From assembly GCA_964034945.1 (NCBI GenBank), contig OZ035962.1, forward strand, positions 49,841,931 through 49,905,930: a stretch of DNA of 64,000 bases. Reading direction: 5' to 3'. Shown here in pieces: positions 10,241-21,290 of the stretch (positions are counted from its first letter, which is position 1; each line of letters begins with the position of its first letter). A program made the translations under genes and the position numbers. A model generated the notes under the pieces. The model was not told the DNA's origin and did no database searches. It saw only the letters and a program-made list of their open reading frames with translations. This DNA comes from Chrysopilus asiliformis. Taxonomy: Eukaryota; Arthropoda; Insecta; Diptera; Rhagionidae.

Positions 10241-11215
10241 AAGGATTTTTTTTGCTGAAATATAAAATATATAAAAAAGTAGAAAAATTAAAAAAAAATT
10301 CTCTTTTGTATCACCCTTTAACCCAAAAGCATAATGGGCCAGATACTCGATTCTCTAGCAAATCGCAACTTGCTAGCTAGCAAAAATGGCGGGTTTTATC
10401 GCAAATTCTTCGTTGATTTATTCCTTGCTTGCCAGAGAAAATTGATCGAATATGCCATTTCTTGCTATTCAGCAAAAAATCATTGCTTGCTTGCTTGCTA
10501 GGGTATCGAGTATCTGGCCCAATATGTATTTAGGATTGTAGTGCCGTTCGAAAGAATAATTCATTACCTTGAGAACAAAAAGCAGTGCTGTATTTGCTGC
10601 AGTTTTTGAATTTGCTTTTAAGTGAACGTTACTTGTACACGGTTCAGAAAGCCTCCCCTCCCAACTTTTGCCATAAACTCGAATGTCTGTCGATATAAAA
10701 AACACGTCTTGCTCATGAAAGTTCTTTACCAATTGGATGAAAATTTATTGTGAAAAAATTAGTTTGACAAGGGATGGAAACAGGGTGACTTATCCTATTA
10801 TTTGACTTTTTCCGGTCAAATGCAAAAACAGGTAAACTTTAGTTTTGATAGGCCTTTCAAAATATGTAATCAGTTTTAAAGCGCGGCAATTATAGGGGGG
10901 AGGGGAGCTGAAAAACCATGGTCGAATATTGGTTCCTCTACCCTATCATAGTAATTTTAAATTTTTCTTTTCGCAGTTTCATTCTTCTCGCAAAAAGAAA
11001 ACTTTTCGTTTTGGTTTCGTTCAAATCGGACTATTGGTTGCCGTGTTATGGCCAAAAATCGATTTTTCGCAGGATTTTCGAGGGGGGGTTTCCCCCCTTA
11101 AAACCGAATATCCGCAGATATAAAAAAATACGTGTCGCTTAGTTTTTTGAGTACTATAACATATGTGAATGCGAAGAGAATCGGAGGCGGACACCTCAAA
11201 AAGGTTCCTTGTTAG
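10240..11215 (-). repeat. Right arm (inner part) of the inverted repeat pair
   Basis: This is the inverted copy of 4870-5655 with high similarity over its length. It is interrupted at 10,336-10,520 by a MITE and broken at 11,215 by the Helitron. The rest of the arm resumes at 17,903. Confidence 0.85.
10336..10520. mobile_element. 185-bp MITE with 3-bp TSD and known empty site
   Basis: The ends are GGGCCAGATACTCGAT and its inverse ATCGAGTATCTGGCCC. AAT flanks both sides (10,333-10,335 and 10,521-10,523). The left arm has the uninterrupted sequence ACATATTATGC at about 5554-5564, which proves the insertion and a 3-bp duplication. GGGCC termini with a 3-bp TSD suggest PIF/Harbinger or a similar superfamily. 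Confidence 0.9.
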
Positions 11216-11304
11216 TCAACCGCGCCCCTAAAGTAAACTTTAGCCGAATTTTCACATAACACCACACGGAGGACATACAGGAATTAGAAGAACGATATCC
11301 TATA

Positions 11305-12296
11305 ATACGAGGAATGTTTGTCTGTCTGTCTGTCTGCACAAACGATCTCGAAAACCCGCCTAACGATTTTCACGAAACTTGGTGGTTAGGGATTTTCGGG
11401 GACAAGAAATCGATCTAGATAGGTCTCACCCCTGAGAAAATTCCCCTTCGATACCCCTCGCCTGTTATCTTCGAATTGGGTGGTCCGATCTTAATGAAAC
11501 TTTACAGTATTACTGAGGGGGCTGAGGGCTTTCGACTTTTCCACAACAAACCTGACTTTTCCCTCCCCTCGATACCCCTCGCCTGGTATCTTCGATTTGG
11601 GTGGTCCGATCTTAATGAAACTTTATAGTATTACTAAGGGGGCTAGGGGCTTTCGATTTTTCCACTGCAAACCTGACTTTTTCCTCCCCTCGATACCCCT
11701 CGCCTGGTATCTTCGAATTGGGTAGTCCGATTTTAATGAAACTTTACAGTATTACTAAGGGGGCTGAGGGCTTTCGATTTTTCCACTACAGACTTGACTT
11801 CCCTCCCCTCGATACCCCTCGCCTGGTATCTTCGAATTGGATGGTCCGATCTCAATGAAACTTTACAGTATTACTGAGGGGGCTGAGGATTTTCGATTTA
11901 CACACTACAAACCTGACTTTTCCCTCCTCTCGATACCCCTCGCCTGGTATCGGCGAATTGGGTGGTCCGATCTTAATGAAACTTTACAGTATTACTAAGG
12001 GGGCTGAGGGCTTTCGATTTTTCCACTACAGACTTGACTTCCCTCCCCTCGATACCCCTCGCCTGGTATCTTCGAATTGGGTGGTCCGATCTCAATGAAA
12101 CTTTACAGTATTACTAAGGGGGCTGAGGGTTTTCGATTTTTCCTCTACAAATCTGACTTTTCCCTCCCCTCGCCTGGTGTCTTAGAATTGGGTGGTCCGA
12201 TCTTAATGAAACTTTACAGTATTACTAAGGGGGCTAAGGGCTTTCTATTTTTCCACTACAAACCTGAGTTTTTCCTCCCCTAGATGCCCCTCGCCT
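11305..12296. repeat. ~120-bp tandem array inside the Helitron 5' region
   Basis: About seven units of the same family as 2990-4460, in the opposite orientation, preceded by the same 'aatgtttgtctgtctgtctg' end. It is either an insertion into the Helitron or sequence the Helitron picked up. Confidence 0.85.
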
Positions 12297-12893
12297 TACG
12301 TGAAGGTATCTTAATGAAAATTCGCAATATTGCTAGGGAGTAAGGTTTTGCGATATGCATTCTAAAAATATCACTTTAGATATCTATCGGCAGCGATAGA
12401 TAGTATTTACAAAACAATCATGTTCCCTAAACCTAATTATACGAATTATGTTGCAATTACAATCGGATTCAATTACTCAGAGACAGACTGCATTAGGAAT
12501 TACAATTCATGGCCAATTGTAATGACTATTTGTAATGAACGCCAGTTAAAAACTTTATATTAATTCTTTCATCTTCAAGAAAAATCCTTTTTGCAACAAA
12601 TATCAAGGTGGAGAATCCCTGGTTTAACCGCCTGGCAATTAACGAACGGCCCATATCAAAAAGAATTTTTTCATTATAATAGCTCGCCTGATAATAGAAT
12701 CGAATGATCGAGATCCTTACGATAAATTTGTCTAGCTGGCGGTTGTTCGAACAAAAGCCTTTGTCTGTTCGATTTTTTTTTGAAGTGAGATGCGAAAAAA
12801 AGAAAGCGCAGCGGATGAGTATTGGAAAGATTTTGCGACGGTCAGTCGTGGCCACAACTCGCCAGTTTCATCGCGATTTTAAAATCATCAAGA
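12297..12893 (+). other. Helitron 5' untranslated region, no gene seen
   Basis: This stretch lies between the tandem array and the first likely start codon of the Rep-helicase at 12,894. I see no coding signal in it. Confidence 0.4.
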
Positions 12894-15800
12894 ATGCCAG
12901 CAGGACGACCAAAGAAGCGTGACTTCAACTTTAATAGAAGAAGCAATGATTCTGCACAAGTACAACCAGAAGATGATAACGCCAACTTGCCTTCAATTCG
13001 ACCGAGCCGTGCTGCTAAGACAAGAAGTAAAGAAAGAATCTCCGAGGTCATACGCCATCTTAATACTCCTCAATCAGAAGAGCGGGTTGATTATTCTAGG
13101 CGTCGCTTTTTAAATGAAACCGAAGACGAACAAAATCAGTGTCTCCAAGTGGATCGCCATCGTCATGCTACACGCCGAGCAGCCGAAACCGAAGACGAAC
13201 AAAATCAGCGTCTTCAAGTACATCGCCATCGTCATGCTACACGCCGAGCAGACGAAAACGCTGACGAACAAAATCAGCGTCTCCAAGTAGATCGCCATCG
13301 TCATGCTACACGCCGAGCAGCCGAAACCGAAGACGAACAAAATCAGCGTCTCCAAGTAGATCGCCATCTTCATGCTACACGCCGAGCAGCCGAAACCGAC
13401 AACCAGCGAAATCAGCGTCTCGAAGTAGTTCGCCGCCATGCCCGGCTTCGCAGAAATGCTGCACAGTTACCGACTTATAAAATCGCGGCAACAAAAAACG
13501 TTGAATACTTGCGCCTAGGACCATTTAATGCCGCCTGTATTCATTGCGGACCATTGCATTTTCCAGAAGAACGCGTACGAAACACAACAAATGTTAACTC
13601 TTTCGGCAATTGTTGTCTTCACGGTCGTATTGAACAACCACCACCAGAATTTCCCAACGAATTAGCACTACTTTTTGCACGTCAACATCCTCTAGCCAAT
13701 TAATTTCACGCCAAGATACGATCTCTTAGCGCCTGTTTTGCTTTCGCATCATTCAACGTGGCTGATGATAGAACATTCAACAATCGTGGAATCTACAGTT
13801 TTGTGGCCGGCGGTCAAATCTATCATAAAATAAATGTTGCAGCTCAACCGACTCAAAATCAATATGGTGAATACGAGACACCCAGATACGCTCAAATGTA
13901 TTTCGTGGACCCGGAAACTGCAGTAGAGGCGCGAGTCAACGAACCAATCAACCAGGGTATTAGTCGAGACCTTATGCAGCTTTTAGAGAAAATTATGCGT
14001 AGCCAAAACCCTTTCGCCCAAGCATACATGATGATGAAGGAGGAACTAGAAGAGAGTAACCAGCGCGCTGCAGCCGCCAATATTCCACCGCCGAATGTGC
14101 ATCTACTTTTCACAGCGTGCGCCGGCGATGATCCACGCTCCAACCTACAACGAAGTAGCAGCAATTATTACCCTCAACGCCGACCAGAGTCTTCCGGAAA
14201 ATGTAATGGTTATTCGTGAGCGCGGGAAGGAGATGATCATCTTAAAGAATATCGATAGCCGAGTAGAACCGTTCACCTATCCGCTCTTTTATCCACGTGG
14301 AACCTTTGGGTACTCAGTCGGACTTCCACTTCAGATACCATATGCAAGCCGTTCGCACATGACCCGTATGGAATTAGCACAATATCGCTTGGCTTTCCGT
14401 CCACATTATGCAAAACCTTTTCTTTCGGATCCTAACATAATTGGCCTAGATTTGCGCCCGATCAACTTTAACGCGCTTCACTTCGGCGGCCGTTTGTTCC
14501 AACAATACGTCGTCGATACCTACATCCGAGTAGAAAGAGATCGTCTCCAATGGATTAAGGCCAACCAGAAGACGCTTCTAGCCGATCTGTATACCGGGGT
14601 GACGCATTTTCTCATCAATTTGGCCGAAACGAGAGACGCTACCGTGGGCGAAAAGATCATTCTCCCCTCGTCATTTCCAGGATCAACCCGCTATTATAAC
14701 GAACATTTCGAGGATGCTATGGCGATAGTGCGCCGATATGGTCCTCCGGACTTTTTCATAACCGTTACAGTTAGTCCCAATTGGCCCGAGCTGAGAGAAG
14801 CGGCACGGATTGAATTTGACGACGAAACCGCAATTCAACAACTTGCCCAAGACCGTCCAGACCTCGTCGCTAGAATCGCCAAACTCAAATTTGATCAAAT
14901 CATCGCCGACATCTATAAGAATCAAGCCTTCGGAAAGACCGAGGCTTTTGTATACACTATAGAATTCCAGAAACGGGGGTTGCCGCACATGCATATTTTA
15001 TTGATTATGACTCCAGAAGATAGACTTCACAACCCAGAAGAAGTTAACGACTTTATTTCAGCCGAAATTCCTGATGATGACCTTGAACTCCGACAATTGG
15101 TTCTTAAATGGATGATTCATAACCCATGTGGAGGACATAACTGCAATGCACCGTGCATGGTCGACAAGAATGGACGTTCTAAGTGCCGTTTTGGATTCCC
15201 CAAAGAGTTTCAAGAACATACATCTATAGTAAACGACGAAAAGCCAAAATACCGCCGCCGCTACACACAAAAACTAGATCCACACAGCCCAGAATTTGAA
15301 CATGAACACGCTGTTTACCGCAAAGATTTCGATGGTCGTAGAATCACCAGAGACAACCGCCATGTTGCGCCGTATAATATATATTTACTTAAAAAGTATA
15401 TGTGCCACATCAACGTCGAGTACGTCGGCAGCATCCGCGCAGTTAAATACCTCTACAAGTACATCTACAAAGGCCACGATTGTGCACGTATTAAGATTAC
15501 TGAAGATGGTGTACAACTAATTTACAACGAACCAGAAACCTATGTCGAAGCGCGCTATATCTCGCCTCCTGAAGCATGCTGGCGACTTGGTGGAAACGAA
15601 ATCCAAAAGAAGAGCCACTCCGTTCAACGATTGGACATCCATCTTCCAGGAAATTATCGCATGGCTAACCCGGATCAAGCCCAAGAAGACCTGGTAGACA
15701 TTGGGCAACAAGGTTCAACATTAGAGGCCTACTTTTGTCATAATTTAAATCTAAAGCAGCAAGAGCTAAATGGTACCGCTGTCACCTATCACTACTACTG

Positions 15801-17854
15801 GCAGATGCCTGAATTTTATCGATGGATTGGAAAAACCAGTCAATGGATCGAACGACTACGCAGCATCAAAACAATTGGCCGGATACACACCGTGAATTTC
15901 GTTGCAGAGCTTTCTCATCTACGTTTACTGCTTTTCCACGTCAAAAATGCAACTAGCTTTGATGATCTTCTAATTGTTAATGGTGTTCGATACGCAACCT
16001 ACAAACAAACCTGCCTTGCCAGAAGGCTCACCTATGATGATCAACAATGGATAGACGGCCTGCGAGAGTCAGCCATATCGAAGATGCCGAGGGTAATGAG
16101 AACGCTTTTTGTACAAATTCTAATTTTTGGCTCACCTGAAAACCCGAAACGCCTATGGGACATGTTCAAAGAAGACCTGGCTGGAGACTTCATTTGGGAA
16201 GCTCGACGAACCGGCAGCACCATAGACAATGCAATCAAACGTGCCTACCGCATCATCGCCTACAAGCTAAACACCGAGGCCACCGAAGGCCGCAATTTCC
16301 AATTCTGTGTGCACAACTATGGCATGGACAATATTGAAAACTATGTCGATGAGATGAATGTAGAAGTCTTAAACGTCGACGAATCCGTAGCCATCGGGAA
16401 CCGCATGTATCTCCAACTCAATAATGAGCAACGCGAAATAATCGACACTGTAATGCTAGCAATAGAAGACCATCGTCCGATTCCCAAATGTTTTTTCATT
16501 GATGGACCAGGTGGGACCGGTAAAACCTTTGTCTACACTGCGCTCTATCATCTAGCCCGTGGTCGGCAACTCAACGTCAAATATATGGCTTTCACCGGAA
16601 TAGCAGCGATTTTGTTACCGGACGGACATACATCACACAGAACTTTTGGACTTAAAGTGCCACTAACGTCTGACTCAATATCTTCCATTAAACCAGGATC
16701 ATCAAAAGCTAATCGACTCGCAACCATCGAAATTTTTCTAATGGATGAAGCTCCAATGTTACCCAAATACGGCCTAAATAACATGGACCAACTGCTTCGT
16801 GTCATTGGAAATAGCGATTTGCCATTTGGTGGAAGAGTGATTTTGTGGTGATTTCCGACAATGTTTACCGGTTCAGCCACGAGCTAACCAAAGCGAACTA
16901 CTCGACTTATCCATCAAAAGCAGCAACTTATGGCGACATTTTATCCGTTACTCGCTTACTAAGAATATGCGTGTCGACCCAGAAGAAGAAGAATTTGCGT
17001 ACTATTTGCTGCAACTCGGAAATGGAGAATTGGCGACAAACGAACTTGGCGAAATAGAGCTTCCGAACAACATAATATCAAACGGGGACCTTATCGAAGA
17101 AACCTTTGGAGCATGTCTGGCCAGTGGAAACTACGAAGATATGAAAAAGCGCGCAATTCTGGCTCCTCTCAACAAAGAAATTAACGAAATCAACGAACGA
17201 ATTATTGAAATGCTACCAGGTGAAGAAAAGTTCTACAAAAGCTTTGACTCTGTTAAAGACCAACATGACGGAGCGTTGCAGTTTACGCCGGAATTTCTAA
17301 ACTCTATTGAAATCGCCGATTTACCGCCTCACAATCTCAAGCTTAAAAAAAACACAATTATTATGCTTTTACGCAATCTAGATGTTTCTGAAGGATTGTG
17401 CAACGGAACAAGGCTGATAGTGACCGAGTTATGCGAGAACCTCATCAAAGCTAAGATCATCACTGGTGAATATTCCGGCCGTGAAGTCCATCTTCCAAGA
17501 ATTACGCTTGATTCGAACAAATCTCAACTTGGGTGCATCATGCAGCGCCATCAGTTCCTTGTAAGACCAGCATTTGCCATGACGATCCATAAGTCTCAAG
17601 GCCAAACCTTTGAATTTGTTGGTCTTCTCCTTCATACAGCGGTCTTTATGCATGGCATGCTGTACGTCGCTTTTTCCCGGGTCAAAAGACGAAGTGCTCT
17701 GAAAGTCGTCTTACCATCGGAAAATCCACGACACGCTCGAAATATCGTGTGGAAAGACATCTTGGATAAGCCAAACACGACGCCTGTACCAAATAATATA
17801 GCTACGCTAAGGGACTATCCCGACCATATGGAAGACTTCGCAATTGATGAATAA
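12894..17854 (+). pseudogene. Helitron Rep-helicase (RepHel), broken
   Basis: RepHel nicks and unwinds DNA for rolling-circle transposition. The N-terminus (MPAGRPKKRDF, 12,894) leads into five imperfect 23-residue repeats (ETEDEQNQRLQV type), then a zinc-finger-like segment (CIHCGPLHF, about 13,537). The Rep domain has the HUH motif LPHMHILLIM (about 14,979) and the two-tyrosine block YKYIYKGHD (about 15,454). The helicase has Walker A GPGGTGKTF (about 16,504), MDEAPM (about 16,741), GDFRQ (about 16,848) and AMTIHKSQGQTF...YVAFSRV near 17,575-17,685. Three lesions break it: an in-frame TAA at 13,701, a frameshift near 14,115 and another near 16,846. There is no endonuclease domain, so this is the canonical type rather than a Helentron. 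Confidence 0.92.
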
Positions 17855-17902
17855 ACTCAAACTTAAGTAATAGTTTGAGTTTATTCATGCGAATCTCACT
17901 AA
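17847..17902 (+). terminator. Helitron 3' hairpin and CTAA terminus
   Basis: Perfect 16-bp arms 17,847-17,862 and 17,873-17,888 with a 10-base loop, then ten bases and CTAA. The left arm overlaps the last codons of RepHel and its stop codon. This structure terminates rolling-circle transfer in Helitrons. Confidence 0.9.
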
Positions 17903-18130
17903 GTAATATATAGAAAAACACTAATTACATTTTTTATTGTATTTCTTAACTGTATAGCCTTTGATAAATAAAAATATCATAAATACTATCACTTACAACA
18001 ACTATAAAATTAGATAAAGTTTTCAAAAAAACGGAAGCGTTGGTCACAACGCTTGATTTTTTATCCTAAAAAAATCAGCAAAAGGAGGATTTTAAGGTCG
18101 CCGAGCATGGCTCGGTCTTCCTGGTACTTA
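17903..18130 (-). repeat. Right arm (outer part) of the inverted repeat pair
   Basis: This is the inverted copy of 4614-4872, including 'atggctcggtcttcctggta' at its end. It continues the arm that stops at 11,215, so the Helitron lies between the two parts. Confidence 0.9.
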
Positions 18131-19069
18131 AAATTAAAACAACGATATATTTGGAAAAACATGAGAAAAATGGTAAAGAAATACATAAATAATTGCACTT
18201 TATGTACCAAAAATAAAATAACAAAACATACAAAAGAAAAAATGATAAAAACAGACACACCTACAACAAGTTTTGAAACAATTGCAATCGACACTGTAGA
18301 ACCTCTAAGAATATCAAATGACTATCGATATATATTAACAATTCAATGTGAATTAACAAAATACATAATAGCACATCCAATGGAATCTAAAGATGCACGT
18401 ACAGTTGCAAAAACCCTAGTCGAACAATTTATTCTTAAATATGGAATGTTCAAAGTTTTGAAATCCGACAACGGATCAGAGTTCAAAAACGAACTATTTA
18501 CAAATATATGCAAACTTTTAGATACCAAACAGACATTTGGAACACCATATCATCATGAAACATTAGGATCTATAGAACGAAATCACAGAGTCTTGAATGA
18601 ATACCTGTTATAATTCTCTACAGATCATGAATGGGACAAATGGATACCATACTATACATTTGCATATAATATAACACCACATATAGATACAGAATATTCT
18701 CCTTATGAACTCATATTTGGAAAATTGCCATACTTACCACACGACATTATAATGAGTAATAAACCAATCTATAATATCGAAAATTACGCAGTAGAACTAA
18801 AAATGCGATTAAAAAGAGCTCTCGACAAAGCACAGAGTCTCATTGAAAGTGCTAGAAATGAAAGAATAAAAAACCAAAAGAATTCAAATCCATCTAGATT
18901 CAAGGAAGGTGATTTAGTATTTTTAAGATCTTTTAGTAATACAAAAAGAAACAGTCCATATAAAGGACCATATAAATTAATTAAAAGAGAAGGTGTAAAT
19001 AGTATTTTAGATAAAGATGGTGTAGAAACATTAGTTCACAACAATAACTTAAAGAAATACAATAATTAA
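18131..19069 (+). pseudogene. Integrase end of a 412/mdg1-like Gypsy pol
   Basis: Integrase inserts LTR-element DNA into the chromosome. The CTLC of the zinc-binding HHCC module is at about 18,196. Catalytic residues are seen in AIDTVEPL (about 18,285), KSDNGSEFKN (about 18,462) and TLGSIERNHR (about 18,560). A C-terminal region follows, with FKEGDLVFLRS and the KGPYKLI motif. The block matches the integrase of the 412/mdg1 lineage in style. One in-frame TAA at 18,611-18,613 interrupts it. Everything upstream (protease, reverse transcriptase, RNase H) is missing, cut at the repeat arm. The A-rich codon use differs from the Helitron next door. Confidence 0.88.
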
Positions 19070-19221
19070 AATTCGTTATAAGACAATTAATGAATACAAT
19101 AATCAGATAAGAAATTTAAGATTATTCAACATTTCAATAGTATGTTTAATAGGTTAAGCTAAAATTTTTTCATGACATATGTAACACATTTCATTCATAA
19201 ATTTTATCTTGAGGATGAGGG

Positions 19222-19647
19222 TGTAATGGTATCGAAATCATAAGTAAACAACAACAAACGATTGATGACAAATCGCATTGCAACCATGAGTGTGCATGCA
19301 GTGGATCGCTTGTGTTATGGTCTTTATGACTCAACATAGGAACCACTTAATGCACAAGCATGCGGTAGTCAAGTGCATTCGAATCGAAGATTAAATTTGA
19401 TTCGGGTGACACAATTTGACCATTCAATAAATTATGATTTCGGACCTAAGTCAATAAAGAAAGAAAAGGTTACTTAACATTTAAGAATTTCTTTCTGTTA
19501 TGTATATTAAATTTAGGGCACTTGTAGAACTATGTACAAATTGTAAATAAGAAAGCGGCGCCTATAAAAGCCGTATTAATCCTAGGAAGAAACCAGAAAT
19601 AAACTAATGCTTAAATCGAGCAGTTTGCTTTTTTTCTCAACTTAACA
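19222..19647 (+). repeat. LTR of the 412/mdg1-like element
   Basis: The sequence starts TGTAATGG and ends CTTAACA. It has a purine-rich tract just before it (GAGGATGAGGG), a TATAAAAG box near 19,563 and AATAAA near 19,598. The integrase frame ends about 150 bases upstream, so it fits a 3' LTR. However, TGGCAGTC starts three bases after it, like a primer-binding site, so it may also be the 5' LTR of a second copy. Confidence 0.75.
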
Positions 19648-20160
19648 TTTTGGCAGTCTTTTTAGACGCCTGTTAAATTGCTGGTTCCTCCACCAGCAGG
19701 TTAAAATAAATAACGGAGCTATAGGCAACATTCAACAAAGTTTAAAACTATGGACATTGATTCTAATTAACGGACTTTATTACAATAAGTTAATAACTTT
19801 GTGCAAGATTTTATGCATTTTCAAAACTTGCGGATATGGTTTTTAGCATAAACTATTGCTGTGGGTTTGAATAACCCTTCCGGAGCTTGGAAACGAACAA
19901 AATCATTTTACATTGATTTTTCTGTTAAAATGTTGATAGAACTCCAATTAGAATTCAAATTATAGATTTATTTTGGTCTTTAGAACCTTTTTGGCTCAAA
20001 GTATTTTTCAAAAAATCCTAAAATCTTTTTTATTTGTATGGGGGAGGGGAGAGCAAATATTCCGATTTACCCACTGACTACGGCAAATCAAATTTTTATG
20101 TCATGCTAAACACACTACTGTAACTAATTTTTTGATCGGGCGATTTGTACTATCTATATC
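19648..20160 (+). other. Leader-like sequence after the LTR, no gene
   Basis: TGGCAGTC at 19,651 and the following 150 bases look like a primer-binding site and leader. After about 19,850 I see only AT-rich sequence. No gag frame follows. Confidence 0.4.
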
Positions 20161-20164
20161 TATA

Positions 20165-20450
20165 TATATAAAAAAAATAAAAAAATTTTTTTTAAAAAAA
20201 GCTTTTATTAAAAAAGAATGCACTAAAAAGAAAAAAATAATTTTCTGGACGCTGTGTATCACAAACAAAAGCTTTTTAAAAGCGAGATAAATTTTTATTT
20301 TATTGTTTTATGCTTTATCTCGCTTTTTAAAAGCTTTTATGTTTGTGATACACAGCGTCCAGAAAATTATTTTTTTCTTTTTAGTGCATTCTTTTTTAAT
20401 AAAAGCTTTTTTTAAAAAATTTTTTTTTATTTTTTTTATTTTGTTCTTTT
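20165..20450. repeat. Foldback: ~122-bp near-perfect inverted repeat
   Basis: Arms of about 122 bp (20,168-20,290 and 20,314-20,440) flank a centre of about 22 bases. Both contain 'ctggacgctgtgtatcacaa' or its inverse. The frame through the right arm is a low-complexity by-product. Confidence 0.9.
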
Positions 20451-20504
20451 TAGTCTTCGAATATATATCCTTACATTTAAGATGTCCTTACAGGCTTTTT
20501 AACT

Positions 20505-20990
20505 TGAGAATCGTATTCAGCGACCCCAAAAACCCCCAGAATAGATTTTTTTCCGGAAAATTTGGAGAAAAGGATAATCACGTTATCCTTACAGGACCTT
20601 CCGTTATCCTTACTGACTTTTTAATGACAGATTCGGATTCAGCGACCCCAAAAACCCCCAGAATAGATTTTTTCCGGAAAATTTGGAGAAAAGGATAATC
20701 ACGTTATCCTTACAGGACCTTCCGTTATCCTTACTGACTTTTTAATGACAGATTCGGATTCAGCGACCCCAAAAACCCCCAGAATAGATTTTTTTCCGGA
20801 AAATTTGGAGAAAAGGATAATCACGTTATCCTTACAGGACCTTCCGTTATCCTTACTGACTTTGTAATGACAGATTCGGATTCAGCGACCCCAAAAACCT
20901 CCAGAATAGATTTTTTTCTGGAAAATTTGGAGAAAAGGATAATCACGTTATCCTTACAGGACCTTCCGTTATCCTTACAAGGACGAAGTA
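20505..20990 (-). repeat. ~118-bp tandem array, four units
   Basis: Each unit carries 'gcgaccccaaaaacccccag', 'aaaggataatcacgttatcc' and 'aggaccttccgttatcctta'. It is the inverse-oriented relative of the larger array at 21,290-24,130. Confidence 0.9.
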
Positions 20991-21059
20991 GTGAAAACAT
21001 TGTATTGTCATCGCACTTATATAAGTGTGCAAAATTTCAAGTCAATCGGACAAGTGGAA

Positions 21060-21290
21060 GTGGGTCAAAATTTGATTGCAAGATTTGACCCCGACAAACA
21101 AACAAACAGACAAACAGACAAGATAGCGAGCTAAATAAAAGCTTTTAAAAAATGGATGTTTGTTTGTCTGTCTGTCTGTTTGTGATTACAAAACTCAAAA
21201 ACGACTGGACCGATTTTTACGCGGTTTTTGGCAAAATGATCTGCGTTGCCAGGAGCAGGTTTTTAGCTATGTAGATTTTCAAAATTCGAA
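21060..21290. mobile_element. Junction of two RTE/SINE-like element ends
   Basis: The stretch contains (ACAA/CAGA)n followed by 'atggatgtttgtttgtctgt', then 'aaactcaaaaacgactggac' and 'tctgcgttgccaggagcagg'. The same sequence is seen at 34,610-34,740 (inverted) and 35,885-36,000. The flanking arrays point away from each other, so two elements meet tail to tail here. Confidence 0.6.

Larger units (their letters stand above)
11216..17902 (+). mobile_element. Helitron (canonical type) with broken Rep-helicase gene
   Basis: The 5' end is TCAACCGCGCCCC at 11,216. The 3' end is a 16-bp-arm hairpin, ten bases, then CTAA at 17,899-17,902, which is the expected Helitron terminus. The inverted arm at 4614-5655 carries the joined flanks without the element, with no target duplication, as expected for rolling-circle insertion. 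The exact cut is ambiguous by one base. The 5' region holds a copy of the ~120-bp tandem array (11,305-12,296). Confidence 0.85.

Noticed and set aside
14683..14994. Antisense frames across the Helitron gene (and 16,548-16,880, 17,429-17,653)
   Set aside because: They overlap the strongly supported Rep-helicase frame and have no family resemblance.
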